Origin: Notamacropus eugenii
Lineage: Eukaryota; Chordata; Mammalia; Diprotodontia; Macropodidae
DNA: 64,000 bases
Direction of reading: 5' to 3'
Assembly: GCF_028372415.1 (NCBI RefSeq)
Contig: NC_092875.1
Span: 148,517,856-148,581,855, forward strand
A model generated the notes under the pieces. It saw only the letters and a list, made by a program, of their open reading frames with translations, searched no databases and was not told where the DNA came from. Each line of letters opens with the position of its first letter. Position 1 is the stretch's first letter. Shown one piece after another: positions 1 to 11,097 of this stretch. The position numbers and the translations under genes are program-made.

Positions 1-104
1 CAACTCTACGGATAGTAAAACACAGAGCTAGGACTAGAACTCACATTCTTTGGCTCTAGATCAAGAATTTTATTGTAAGGCTGGATAGGCAACTTTGTTT
101 CACA

Positions 105-775
105 TTTACCAATCAACAAACACTCTGCTATGCTTCAGACACTGAGAATATAAAGGCAGAAACAAAATATAACCTTTTCTTTCTTGTTCAGTTGTGTCCA
201 ACTCTTTGTGACCCCATTTGGGGTTTTCTTGGCAATGATACTGGAGTGGTTTGCCATTTCTTTCTCCAGTTCATTTTACAGATGAGGAAACTGAGGTAAA
301 CAGGATTAAGTGATTTGCCCAGGGTCACATAGCTAGTTAGTGTCTGATGCCAGATTTGAACTCAGGAAGATTAGTCTTCCTGACTCCAGGCCTGGGACTC
401 TATCCCACCTACCACCCAGCTGCCCCTCTTCCCATCCCTTCAAGGAGGTTCTATTCTTTCTGGGCATGTACAATATAAGCAAGTGCAAAGTATATTCAAT
501 ATAAATAAAAGATAATTTAGGGGGAGCACTTGTAGCTGGGAGGATCCAGAAAGACAGCGTTGACTTGGAGGATTCTAAGCTGGATGTGAGGAAGGAGCAC
601 ATTCCAGGCAGGAAGCTCAGTCACCAGTCATGGAGAATGGAGATGGAATCCAATAGCAAAGAAGTCAGTTTGGTTGGAACACAGTGAAGCACAGGCTCAA
701 GGGCTTGGAAAGTAGGGGGAATGAATAGAGGAGAGTCCAATAAGTACAGGCTTTCTTCTTGTCACCTTACCAGCC
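105..775 (+). repeat. Ancient interspersed repeat (unassigned family), split by a SINE
   Basis: The left part reads 'caatcaacaaacac...', a degenerate version of the 'catttattaagtgcctactatgtgccaggcac' start seen at about 9783, 25845, 42596 and 63755. The right part (about 426-775) resembles the middle of those copies ('gaaggagcacattccaggcaggaagctcag'). A CORE-SINE at 180-425 sits between the halves. No coding capacity is visible and I cannot name the family. Confidence 0.5.
180..425 (-). mobile_element. Marsupial tRNA-derived CORE-SINE (Mar-1-like)
   Basis: Read on the minus strand it starts with the tRNA-like head 'gggcagctgggtgg' and continues through 'gaactcaggaagatt', the CORE-type 'gtttcctcatctgtaaaatg' and the tail 'ggcaaaccactccagtatc' to 'gaccccatttgggg...' complement. 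At least eight further copies of this subtype lie in the window. It has inserted into an older repeat. Confidence 0.8.
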
Positions 776-779
776 TAGA

Positions 780-1012
780 GAGGCAGCTAGTGGTGCAGTG
801 GTTGGAGGGCTTGGAGTCAGGGAGACTTAATTCAAATCTGGCCTCAGATACTAAGTAGCTAGGTGACCCAAAGCAAGTCACTTAACCTCTGCATGCCTCA
901 GTTTCCTCGACTGTAAAATGGAGATAAAATAATAGTCCCTACTTCCCTTGTGAGGATCAAATAAGATAATACTTGTAAAAACTGCTTAGCACAGTGCCTG
1001 GCACATAGTATA
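780..1012 (+). mobile_element. MIR-type CORE-SINE
   Basis: It has a tRNA-like head ('aggcagctagtggtgcagtgg'), then 'caagtcacttaacctctg', 'cctcagtttcctc', 'tgtgaggatcaaataagata' and the end 'cagtgcctggcacatagta'. This order is diagnostic of MIR. It abuts a TG microsatellite. Confidence 0.8.
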
Positions 1013-1076
1013 TTACACACCCATACACACGTGTATGTGTGTATGTGTGTGTGTGTGTGTGTGTGCGCGTGTATAA
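1013..1076. repeat. (TG)n/(AC)n microsatellite
   Basis: Alternating purine-pyrimidine tract, CA-rich and then TG-rich with a short TGCGCG interruption, directly after a MIR. Confidence 0.9.
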
Positions 1077-1089
1077 CATAAATACTATG

Positions 1090-1957
1090 GTTGGTTGTTG
1101 TCCTTTGTTCCCGAAGAGGACCAAAATGACATCACCATGCTAGAGTCAAGTTTCAGTGTGTCCAGCTGCAGCCAATCAGACCAATGCAAGCTCGGAATGC
1201 TCTATCACAGGTTGGGCACAAATAGTTCATGTGCACATTTGGGGCGGATTCTTTAAATTTATGCATCCTGCATTTCCTTCGAGCTGTTTGAGTTCTGCTT
1301 TGCTCATAGAGCAAAGCACTTTCTCTGATGTGGGCATGCCGTGCTGAGTGGTCCTATTCCAGTGTTTCCCATGTCACACAATCAATTCCAAAGTTCTTAA
1401 GAGAGACCTTGAGAGTGTCCTTGTATTGCTTCTTCTGACCACCACGTGAATGCTTGCCCTGTGTTAGTTCTCCATAAACCCTATAAAATAGTCTTTTTGG
1501 CAAGCGTACATTTTGCATTCAAACAACATGACCAGCCCATCAGAGTTGTGCTCTCTGAAGCAGAGTTTGAATGCTTGGCAGTTCAGTTTGAGAATTTTTG
1601 ATCGCTATGGATAAGTTCACTTACCTTGGTAGTATACTTTCTAGGGATATACATATTGACAATGAGGTTGACACACGCATTGCCAGAGCTATCTCAATGT
1701 TTGGAATTCTCTGAAGGAAAGTATGGGTGAGAAGAGATATTAAACTGATTACCAAACTGAAGGTCTATAGAGCTATATTGTGCTGACCTCATTGTTGTAT
1801 GCCTGTGAAACCTGACCAGTCTACCAGTGCCATGTCAGGAAACTGAATTACTTCCATTTGAATTGTCTCAGGAAGATTCTGAGGATCATTTAGCAGGATA
1901 AGGTATCAGACACTGAAGTCCTTACTCAAACTGAACTGCCAAGCATATGTACTCTAT
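1090..1957 (-). mobile_element. RTE-clade LINE 3' end with inverted 5' half (twin-priming structure)
   Basis: From 1593 back to about 1090 the minus strand encodes the C-terminal part of an RTE-type polyprotein: 'LTQTELPSI', 'WAGHVVRMQNVRLPK', 'YGELTQGKHSRGGQKKQY', then a CPTCDRAF finger-like end and the RTE 3' terminus that also forms the tail of the SINEs here. From about 1600 to 1957 the plus strand encodes the segment that should lie just upstream: 'FTYLGSILSRDIHIDNEVD', 'TKLKVYRAI', a frameshifted 'LTSLLYACET', then 'LTQTELPSI' again. The two halves point away from each other and share 22 identical bases (1571-1592 inverted against 1925-1946). Stops and frameshifts show the copy is dead. 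Confidence 0.82.
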
Positions 1958-2040
1958 ATAAATATATATGTGTACATAAACACACATATGTGTATATATG
2001 TATGTATGTATATGTGTGTGTGTGTATGTATGAAATAAGG
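1958..2040. repeat. TA/TG-rich microsatellite
   Basis: Tandem 'atatatgtgtac', 'tatgtatg' and TG runs directly at the inner end of the inverted RTE half. Confidence 0.75.
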
Positions 2041-2111
2041 GACGGGAAAGAGATAATGAGGAATTAAATTATTCCCTCCTCCTCAACTCCTGGCTATATA
2101 CGTGTGTGTGT

Positions 2112-2420
2112 GTTTGTCCTCCATTGCCAAAGAAGACCGTGCCATCAGAGAAATAATGACATGACTTGCACTTGACTTTGTTCTGAGTGAGGGAGGGCTG
2201 TGCAGGTCACCAGCCTCACTTCTCCTCCAGAGCCATCTGAATCCAGTGACCAGATAGTCATCAGGATGACTGCAGATGACCCAGGATGAGGCAGTTGGGG
2301 TTAAGTGACTTGCCCAAGGTCACACAACTAGTGAGTGTCAAGTGTCTGAGGTGAGATTTGAACTCAAGTCCTCCTGACTGCTGTACTGGTGCTCTATCCA
2401 CTGCACCACCTAGCTGCCCA
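2112..2420 (-). mobile_element. tRNA-derived SINE with RTE tail
   Basis: On the minus strand it has a tRNA-like head (starting 'tgggcagctaggtggtgcag'), 'gtgaccttgggcaagtcact', then a body matching the RTE 3' end ('tcaagtgcaagtcatgtcat', 'ttctttggcaatgga') and an (AC)n tail. The same unit recurs at 15490 and 26331. RTE-tailed SINEs of this kind are abundant in marsupials and would be mobilised by an RTE such as that at 1090-1957. Confidence 0.85.
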
Positions 2421-2921
2421 TAAGGAATATAGTCAAGAATCAAAAAGGAAGGGAAAAGTCTTCAACCAAATAGCTGTCACAAAGCCCATGCACTAAAGGC
2501 TCACAGAATTTACTCAAGAGAAGACTCCTAATTTAACCTACTCCAAACCCTTACACACAGCAGTTTCTCAATTAATATGTGATTAATAGCATGCTTTTCC
2601 CCACTTTCAATATATACTCCAAAGAGTTTAATGACAAAAAAGGACCCCACTCAGTCACCGGTACTCAACACATTCTCAACTCAGTTGCCTCTCCTTTCTT
2701 ACTGGAGAGCTGTAGAGTGGAACACTAAACTTTTCCCTGTAGGGAAGGCTTAAATCTGAACTTCCCAGGTAACTGTCCACTTTCCATCAGCAGCTCTGGA
2801 GAGGGGGTACCAGGAGTACCTGGTGCTAGGGCATGATGTCCTGGCTATATATAGATATAGCCTGTATGCCTATATTTAGATGCAGATATATAGATATAGT
2901 TAGATAGATAAATGTGCTAAG

Positions 2922-4080
2922 GGTGGAGCCAAGATGGCAGAGTAAAAGTAAGGACTTGGTCTGTGCCCCAAATGCCTCCAAATACCTGTAAAAAAAAATG
3001 ACTCCAAACCAATTCTAGAGTTGCAGAACCCACAAAATGATAGAATAAAACAAGTCTCCAGCCCAAGACGGCCTAGAAGTTCAGCTGGAAGGGTCTATTG
3101 CACCAGGCTGAGAACAGAGCAGAGTTCAACATGGGCCACATCAGCATAGATGGGGGACTGAAACACTGGCAACTGTAGCAGTTTCCAGAATATTCAACCC
3201 ACAAATGCCAAAGACAGCAGTAGGAAAACTCTACGAGACCTGGGTGAGAGAGGAGAGGGGTCAGGCCCCACCCTCAGGGTTGCAGTAGTTGCGGCTGTGG
3301 CAGTGGCAGCCACTGCAGCTGCTTCCAGAGCTCCTGGCCCACAGACAGTATGCGGATAGAGGTCTAATCAGAGGACAATTGCAGGGATTTCTTTTTTGGT
3401 GCTGAGGCAGGATTCTCTTGCTTTGCCCTGCTTGGATCTGGGTCACAGTCCTGAGTGGTGGTCCTAGGGTGAGGAGGAGCCCTGGTGTGGTGGAGCTTGT
3501 GATGCAGTGGAGAGGGAATTCTCCTCACAGTTCCAAGGCAGAAAAGAGTGCTTGTGGTCACTCACATACTAGAGCACAGGCCAGGAGAGGAGTAAACACC
3601 TCTCCTTTGATCATACCATCTTGGAAGAACTGAAATTTTACAGGCCCCTAGAAGCATCTTTGAAAACAGCTGCACAAAACCCCTCAAGTTTGAGACAGGA
3701 AAATGTGAACACTAGAAGCAGAGTTATATGTTAATAAAGAGTTAGAAAGTCACGTATTTGACAGGGAAAATGAGCAAACAGCATAAAAAACTCAGATTAT
3801 AGAATCTTACTTTGGTGACAAAGAAGATCAAAATATACAATGAGAAGAAGACAAAGCTCCTACATCCAAAGCCTCCAAAACAAATAAATGGTCACAGGTC
3901 ATGGAAGTGCTCAAAAAGGATTTTGAAAATCAAGTAAGAGAAGTAGAGGAAAAATTGGGAGGAGAAATGAGGGTGATACAAGAAAATCATGAAAAATGAG
4001 TCAATGGTTTCCTAAAGGAGACCCAAAAAAATATTGTAATAGAAAGGGAAATCTATTTTAACTAATTACATGAATAAAAT
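2922..4080 (+). mobile_element. L1 LINE, 5' end (5'UTR and start of ORF1)
   Basis: It starts with the marsupial L1 leader 'gtggagccaagatggcag' and runs through a GC-richer 5'UTR also found at 48817-49500. ORF1 starts at 3770 with 'atgagcaaacagcat' (compare 49528) and encodes the coiled-coil start (EVLKKDFENQVREVEEKLG). Similarity stops near 4080, so only 5'UTR and about 300 bases of ORF1 remain. A stop interrupts the frame. Confidence 0.8.
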
Positions 4081-5796
4081 TCATTGAGGGAAACCCATTG
4101 CTTGACCACTTCCCCACTCTACAGCCTCCTTCTAGCTTCTGGAGGGATCTTTGCTTTCCTTCCCCTTGCCTTCTACCCCTACCCCTACCACCAGCCTCTG
4201 CTAACAGCTGAAATACAAAACAAAGCAGGGTTAATAGCTGCTAATATGTTTTTATATAACACTAGAATAAACAGAGGCAAAGTAATGGATAGAAATCTAA
4301 AGGCAGGAAAAGGAAGTCCTTGTGGGTATACAACAACTTGGAGCAGCTGCTTCAGGAACTGGAGTTTTCCTGTATTAGTTCCTTCAGCTCACAGGAAAGA
4401 ACAGGAACATAAATTCTGGAGGAGTGCTACATTTAAAAGTTGCATCTTCTTCTCAATCCAGTCATGTCAGGAAAAATTTGTCTTTAGGCCTGCAAAAGTC
4501 ATCTCACCCAACCCAAGTCTCACTGTCCACAGGTCACTCTCAATCTCCTTCCTCCTCAGTTATATTGTAAACCAGAGTGGCTGCCACTGGGCTAGCAAAT
4601 GCCACTTCTTTTGGAGTCTTTGAAGAGGAGGATGGAGAAAGATAAATTCAAAGTCAAGTGCTTACAAAGTCCACATGGTTTCTAGATAGAGGTATGCACC
4701 AACTTCACTCCTGGGTGGTGGCTCCCTCCTCTTCCTTTTGGTATCTGTCTCCCAGAACTCCCCATGAACAATCCTGGAAGCTTCCACACGATTCTTGACC
4801 TCAGTGGCCAATCAAATCCTGTAGAAGTATGAACATGTCTAAGGCTAAACCCTGACTTAAATCTAAATTCTGGCATAGGGTTGTAGTGAAATGCATGCAG
4901 AAGAATAATGCGTAATAAACTTAGAAATGTGGGTCAGAGCTACACTGTGGAGAGCTTTAGTGACAAAAAGAGGAGTTTGCATTTTATCCTAGAAATAATA
5001 AGGGACTTGTAGTGAATTTTTAAATATAGGAGCAACATGGCTAGACATATATTTTAGGAATATAACTTTGTCAAGAGTGTGAAGAAAGAAAAAGTGATAT
5101 GATTTCTAGCAAAACATTCATTTAAATTAAATTTCATAACAAGACAATTTCCCACAGGACTTATACGTAAAGGGATTTCTCTGACATTGCCCAGTCAGAG
5201 TTCAAGAGTTCAAGTTCAAGAATATCTCCTAAGCATAACTCTGCTTCTGATATTGTCTTGTCTTGTGTAAAAGGTTACACATTCTGTACCTGAGATTTGG
5301 AGGCACTTTAATATAATTAGCTACCAGGCTTTCTATAGTATATTTTCATTGCTAGAGTATATTTTGAAGCTAGTGTCTTCAAAGAGAAATACTAGTACTA
5401 CAAAGGTTTAAGTGGGAAAAAAGGCCAAGTTAACACGTGAAGGAACAAAGTATTACAAGAATATACCAAGTGCACTGTTTGCAATGGACCTGCAAATAGA
5501 TGTGTATGTTTTAGAAACTGTTGAAATATCATGCGTAGGGACAAGGACTTTAAAAGATCTTCTGAAAGATTACAAACTGTTTCATATGCAAACCAAGAAC
5601 TCAGTGTCAATGAAACTGATGTTAAGCTAGTGCTTAGGGGAGAAATGGATAGGGGGAAAATGTGACCAACATAAACATTCAAAGGAAAATTCAGAATAAA
5701 TGTTTATAATGTTTTAATGGATGTAGTTCCTTGACTCTAAAATAAATTTAAAACACAGTCATCTTCCTATGGATATTCCTGAACCTAGATATTTAG
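4081..5796. other. Little-recognised intergenic DNA
   Basis: A stretch around 4895-5075 weakly resembles the unassigned ancient repeat ('gagtttgcattttatcctag'). A 179-codon open frame at 4084-4623 shows no recognisable domain and no splice or promoter context. The rest, including 5398-5700, matches nothing I know. Confidence 0.4.
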
Positions 5797-5992
5797 AACC
5801 CTGTTGTATCAGTCATTTCCATTGTGCCCTACTCTCTGTGACCCCGTTAGAGGTTTTCTTGGTAAAGATATTGCACTGGTTTGCGATTACCTTCTCCAGT
5901 GCATTTTACAGATGAGGAAGTTGAGGCAAACAGGGTTAAGTGACTTGCCCAAGCTAGTAAGTATCTGAGGCTGGATTTGAACTTAGGAAACC
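5797..5992 (-). mobile_element. Marsupial CORE-SINE (Mar-1-like), head-truncated
   Basis: Minus-strand copy with 'gcacttacc...' type tail complement, 'ccattttacagatgaggaag' on the plus strand, and 'gggttaagtgacttgccc'. It ends inside the tRNA-like head at 'ctggatttgaacttagg'. Confidence 0.75.
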
Positions 5993-6690
5993 TAACATAT
6001 AGCAATAGAAAGGAAATCTCATTCAAAATAACTGAAAAATGCATAAAATATTCAGTAGTCAATCTACTAAAGCACACTCCATAGTTGAATACGTTCCTTT
6101 ATAAGTAGCTCCCTGTAGAAATAAAGAAACTGTAGAAATATTCGATGATCATGGCTGAGCCATGTCAGTATAATAAAAATGACAATAATACTAAAGTTAA
6201 TTAATATATTTATGCTATATCAGACTATCAAAGAGATACTTTACAAAACTCAATAAAATAATAACAAAATTCAGTTAGAAGAATAAGAGATCTAGAATAT
6301 CAAGGAAAATAATGAAAACAAGGTAGGAATGAAGAGGAACAGGACTTGCACATCTCAAACTGTATTATAAAACAGCAGTCATTAAAGCCATTTGGCACTG
6401 ATTGAAAAATAGAAAAATAGATCAATGGAACAGACTAGACAAAGGAGAATCAGAAATCAGAAATAATAGAATTCACTAAGCCAGAGTTTAACAAATCCTA
6501 AAAAAAAAAATTACTCACAAAGTCTTAATTTCATAAGATCTGCTAGAAAATCTGGAAAGCAGCCTGGCAGAAATTAGGCTTAGAGCAACACCTTATATTA
6601 TATTCCAGAAAAAATTCTAAATGAATATATCACCTAATTATTAAAGATCATACCATAAAAAATTAAAGGAGAAGAAGTTCACACACCCCT
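5993..6690 (+). mobile_element. L1 LINE ORF2 fragment
   Basis: Matches the ORF2 reverse-transcriptase to C-terminal region of the better copy at 52126-54535: 'aataactgaaaaatgcataaaat' as at 52500, 'cttgcacatctcaaactgtatta' as at 52840, and the C-terminal 'aatcaagatctgctag...' region. Many indels. Confidence 0.7.
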
Positions 6691-6691
6691 G

Positions 6692-8420
6692 GCAGGTATG
6701 GACAGGAATGTATTCTTTCTTCCAAAAAATTATATATATTTTTTCAATAAGCAAAAGTCTGTCTTCTTACCCTCTCCCCCAGTTCCTTCTTCCCCTAAAG
6801 AGAACTGAGGAAAAACAAAATTCTTGTTACAAAGATTCAAAACAAATTTCCATATTGCCCATGTCATCTTGCTCTGAGATTTCACCTCTCTTTCAGGAGG
6901 TAGTAGCATGTTTTACCTATCAAGAGGAGATAGAATTAATCCTCTGGAAGATTTCTTGGAGGCAGTTGGTGGTGCGGTTAGTAGCATGCTAGTCTTGGAG
7001 TCTGGAGGACCTGAGTTCAAATTTAGCCTCAGATACTTACTACTTGTGTAACCCTAGGCAAGTCACTTGTACTCTATCAGCCTCAGTTTTCTCAACTGGC
7101 TAAAAATAATAGCCTTTATCTCCTAGGGTGGTTATGAGGATTAAAGGAGATAATATTTATAAAATCACTTATCATAATGTGGTACCTAGTAGGTGCTGTA
7201 TAAATATGTATTCCTTTCCTTTCCACTGCCCACTAAAATAATGGTTGTTCATTATACTAATAAAGAGTTCCTAATTCTTTCAAAGTTGTTTGTCTATAAC
7301 TTATTGTTGTCTTTGCATAAAGTGTTCTCTTGCCTTTGTTCATTTCACTCTATATCGGTTTATATAAGTCTTCCTAGATTTCTCCAGAACAACTTCTTTC
7401 ATCATTTCTTATAGCACAATAGCATTTAATCTCATGTATATAGTATAACTTGTCCAACTATTGTTCAACTGAAGAGTACTTCCTTAGAGTTTATATTTTG
7501 TTACCTCAAAAAGAGCTATAAATATTTTCATACATCCTTAAGGTTTCTTGACTTAGGACCAATTCCTCCTTTAATTATACCTCCCTCTAATTCTTCTTCT
7601 CCCTCTTCCCCTTTCCCTCCTCTTTTCCTGTTGAGTGAAATGCATTTTTGTACCAACTGTATATATTTGTGTATATTCCTCCCTGTTTTGACAAGTTCAG
7701 ATGAAAATGAGGTTCAAGTTTCAACTACTCCTATCATCCTCTCCCTCTTATTTGTACATATGTGTACTTGTACACACTGATTGTATGACATAATTTTCCC
7801 TAATTTATTTTTCCTTCTCTACTCTTCCAGTGAATTCCTCTTCCCTTTTCTTTCTATTCTTATTTTAAGATAATCAAGATGTAACAGAACTACTCCCATA
7901 TCATCTGTCTTATTAGAATCCCCCGATGATAATAGGGTTCTGATAGGAGACATATATCATCTCCTCATATTAGAATGTAATTAATTTTCCTTGGTAGTTC
8001 TTTATCATTGTTCATGTATGTTTATTCTTTTTATTCTCTCAACTCCAGAGTTAGAATTTTAGTTTCTGCACAGCTCTGGTCTCTTCATCAGGAATGCTTC
8101 AAAGTCCTCTATTTCATTAAAGATCATTTTTTGCCTCTGTAGCATTATATTCAGTTTGGCTGGGTTAGTAATTCTTTGCTGAAAGTTTCAATTTTTTGCA
8201 TCTGGAATATGTTATTTTGAGCTCTACACTTCATAATAGTGGTGACTATTAAATCATGTGTGATCCTGACTATGGCTCCTCAGTACTCTTAGTCTCTCTT
8301 TCTGGCAGCTTGCAGAATTTTTTTCTTTGACCTGGAAGCCCTGAATCATGGCTCTAATATTACTGGGACTTTTCATTTAGAGTTTCTTTCAGGAGATGAT
8401 TGGTGGGTTGGTGGGGGTTT
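6692..8420 (-). mobile_element. HAL1-like (half-L1) element, old copy
   Basis: Going up in coordinate on the minus-strand element: L1-type 3'UTR (6700-7555, interrupted by a MIR), then directly the pyrimidine-rich linker (7560-8040) and ORF1 (8040-8420: complement of 'ggtctcttcatcaggaatgc', 'tctatttcattaaagatcat', 'tttgacctggaagcc'). No ORF2 is present between linker and 3'UTR, which is the HAL1 layout. Confidence 0.65.
6958..7205 (+). mobile_element. MIR-type CORE-SINE
   Basis: Head 'ggaggcagttggtggtgcgg', 'gagttcaaatttagcctcag', 'gtaaccctaggcaagtcact', and tail 'gaggattaaaggagataata' to 'gtaggtgctgtataaat'. It lies inside the old HAL1-like copy. Confidence 0.8.
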
Positions 8421-9062
8421 CTTAACCAAATAAGAGATAAGGGCATTTTAAAAAATATAATTAATTGTTTTGATTACATAAAATTGAAAAACTTCTACAT
8501 ACACATACACACACACAGCATTTAGGATAAAGAAGAGAAATGGTGGAATGGAAAAAATTCTGTTTCAAATTTTTCAGCTAAAGGCTTGATATCCAAGATA
8601 TATAGTCAAATCACAAATATGTAAGACTAAAATCCATTCGCTGTTAGATAATGATCAAGGAATATGAATAAATAGTTCTCATATGAAGAATTACAAACAA
8701 TTAACAGCTAGATGATAGCATGACCCAAATCACTAAAAGGAAAAAAAATTCAAATTAAAAAACTCTCTGGTTTTACCTCAAACCCAGAAGATTTACAGAT
8801 GATTAAAAAAGAGGGAATAGTCAATGTTGGAAGGGTTGTGGGAACACACACTAGTGCCTTATTGGTGAAGGTATAAATCAACTCAAGCATTTTGAAAAGT
8901 AAATTGGGAGTTACGCCAACGAAGTGACTAAACTGTCTAATACCCCTTGACCAAAGATTCCACTATTAGACACCATACCCCTAAAGAGATCATTGATAAA
9001 AAGAAAATCATCATATATATTAAAATATTTATAGCAACAATTGTTATGGTAGCAAAATAGGG

Positions 9063-9318
9063 GAGGAGAACAAGCATTTTTTGAAGCACCTAATATGTAC
9101 CAGGCGTTGTGCTAAGTCCTTTGCAAATGTTACCTCATCTGATCCTCACAACAGCCCTGTGAGGGAGATGCTTTTATTATCTCTGTCTTATAGTTTAGGA
9201 AAGTGAGGCAAACAGTAGTTGAATCACACAGCTATCAATTATTTCACATTGGACTTGGACTCAGGTCTTTCTAAGGTTAGCACTCTATCCACCATGCCAT
9301 CCTGCTGCCTCTAAAATA
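9063..9318 (-). mobile_element. MIR-type CORE-SINE
   Basis: Minus-strand MIR: 'agcacctaatatgtaccagg', 'gatcctcacaacagccctgt', 'cactctatccaccatgccat'. Nested in an L1. Confidence 0.8.
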
Positions 9319-9344
9319 CTAGAAACAAAGTAGGTACCCATTGA

Positions 9345-9590
9345 TTGTCAGAGTAGTCATGTCAGTCATGCCAACTCTTCATGACCCCATTTTGGAGTTT
9401 TCCCAGCAATAGAGTGGTTGGCCATTTCCTTCTCCAACTCATTTTACAAAAGAGAAACTGGCTCAAACAGGGTTCAGTGACTTGCCCAGGCTCACAATAA
9501 GTGTCTGAGGCCAGATTTGAATTCAGGAAGATGAGTCTTCCTGGTTCAAAACTCAGTGCTCTATCTACTATGCCACCTTTCTGCCCACCC
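9345..9590 (-). mobile_element. Marsupial CORE-SINE (Mar-1-like)
   Basis: Plus-strand reading 'ctcttcatgaccccattttg', 'ggccatttccttctccaact', 'cagggttcagtgacttgccc', 'gtgctctatctactatgcca'. Nested in the same L1 as the preceding MIR. Confidence 0.8.
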
Positions 9591-9782
9591 CTTAGCTGGG
9601 GAGTGGTTAAAGAAATTGTGGTATGTAATGGAAACTTACCGTGTGGTAAGAAACAACAAATATGAATATAGGAAAGCATGGAAAAACTTGTATAAAGCGA
9701 TGAACGCTGAAGTAAGCAGAACCAGGAAAGCAAGGCATATGCAGTAACTACAGCAATGTAAGTGGAAAGTAAGTCACACTAG

Positions 9783-10365
9783 TCAACAAGAATTTTATTA
9801 AGTGGCAGGTTCTATGCAAAGTGCTGTTAATTCCCCCCACCACCACCAACTCCCAAAAAGGGGCAGAAGGTAGTCCTAGCTTTCAAGGATCTCACAGTCT
9901 AAAGGAAAAGGTAACATGTGAATAACTATGTACGAACAAATACAGAATAAACCAGAAATTATTAACAGAGGGAAGCCACTAGCATTAAGGGGGACCAGGA
10001 AAAGTTCTCAAGGTGAGATTTGCTTGGGTCTTGAAAGAATCCAGGGAAACTAGCAAGTGGAGAATTTTAGATATCTGGGGCAGCCAGTGAAAATACCCAG
10101 AATAGGGAGATGGAGTGTCTCATAGGAGGAAGAGCAAGGAAGCTAGTGTCATTGAATAGCAGAGTAAATGGGAGTGGGGAAGGTTTCAGAAAACTGCAAA
10201 AGTAGTAGGGAGGCAAATTTTTAAGGGCTTTGAATGCCAAACAGAGTATTTTATATTTGATCTTGAAGGTGATAGGGAGCCACTGAAGTGTACTAAATGG
10301 GCAGGTGACATGGTCAGACCTGCCCTTTAGATCAATTTGACAGCTGAGTGGAGTCCAAGAATAGC
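9783..10365 (+). repeat. Ancient interspersed repeat (unassigned family), long copy
   Basis: Starts 'caacaagaattttattaagt', then 'caaggatctcacagtctaaa', 'gggaagccactagcattaag', 'gcagccagtgaaaataccca' and 'gatagggagccactgaagtg' to 'gtgacatggtcagacctgcc'. The same ordered blocks recur at 25845-26290 and 42596-43495. Confidence 0.6.
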
Positions 10366-10611
10366 CACAAAACAATAAAAAATAAATGTTGTGAAATTAC
10401 TTTCTTTTTCTTTAAAAAAATTATTTTTTATATTGGATGGCTCTGGGGCAGCAGGATAGAAGAGAGGAGGAGGAGAACTTCAGGAGGAAATTTAGGTGAT
10501 GTAAACACAAAAAATGTCAATAAAAATTTATTTTAAAAAACTTAAGACATAATATGTTATATATTTTTAAAAGTTACCTGCTTTATTCTTCTCTTTTTTG
10601 TGTGTGTGGGT

Positions 10612-10742
10612 GGGGAAACTAGTCTGAGAGAGGTTAATTGAGTTGCCCAAGCTCACACATACTCTATTGGAGAGTCAGGATCCGAACCAGGTCTTCTAAC
10701 TCCAAAGTCAGTATTCATTCCATTGGACTATGCCTTTTCCAC
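10612..10742 (-). mobile_element. MIR fragment
   Basis: 'ggggaaactagtctgagaga', 'aattgagttgcccaagctca', 'gaaccaggtcttctaactcc' are the MIR core and head read on the opposite strand. Confidence 0.65.
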
Positions 10743-11097
10743 ATAGACATTCATTTTCCTAACTTTGTTGTGAAACAACAAAAATGCAGCAACCAAATGC
10801 TAATTCAGGATTTCAAAAATGGAACTGAGAATTCATAATGAGATGAAGCAGTGAAGCAATGAATCGAAAAAACATGAGATAAAAGGAAAGCTGAATCATA
10901 GAAGGAAAAATTATTGGCATTCTGCCAAACAAATTGAAAACAATTACTTGTTATAACTGTTTTAACACATTGGAATAATGTTTTTTAAAACATTGCAAAC
11001 TACATAATTTTTAGGACAAAATTTAAATGAACTATTATACTAGAATCTAAGTTTCTACTACTAAGTTTCAAACTTATTTGGCCTACCGCCCCATTTT
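10743..11097. other. Unassigned AT-rich DNA
   Basis: No repeat or gene recognised. Confidence 0.4.

Larger units (their letters stand above)
8421..9780 (+). mobile_element. L1 LINE 3' part, split by two SINEs
   Basis: Begins at 'taaccaaataagagataagg' (as at 53200) and continues through 'tttgattacataaaattgaa', 'tcaatgttggaagggttgtg' and 'aatatttatagcaacaattg'. A MIR (9063-9318) and a Mar-1-like SINE (9345-9590) interrupt it. It resumes with 'ggggagtggttaaagaaatt' and the 'agtaagcagaaccagg' 3' region. It is heavily diverged. Confidence 0.75.

Noticed and set aside
780-1012. tRNA gene (and similar heads elsewhere)
   Set aside because: SINE heads keep degenerate A/B-box-like promoter sequence but do not fold into a full cloverleaf and are followed by SINE bodies.
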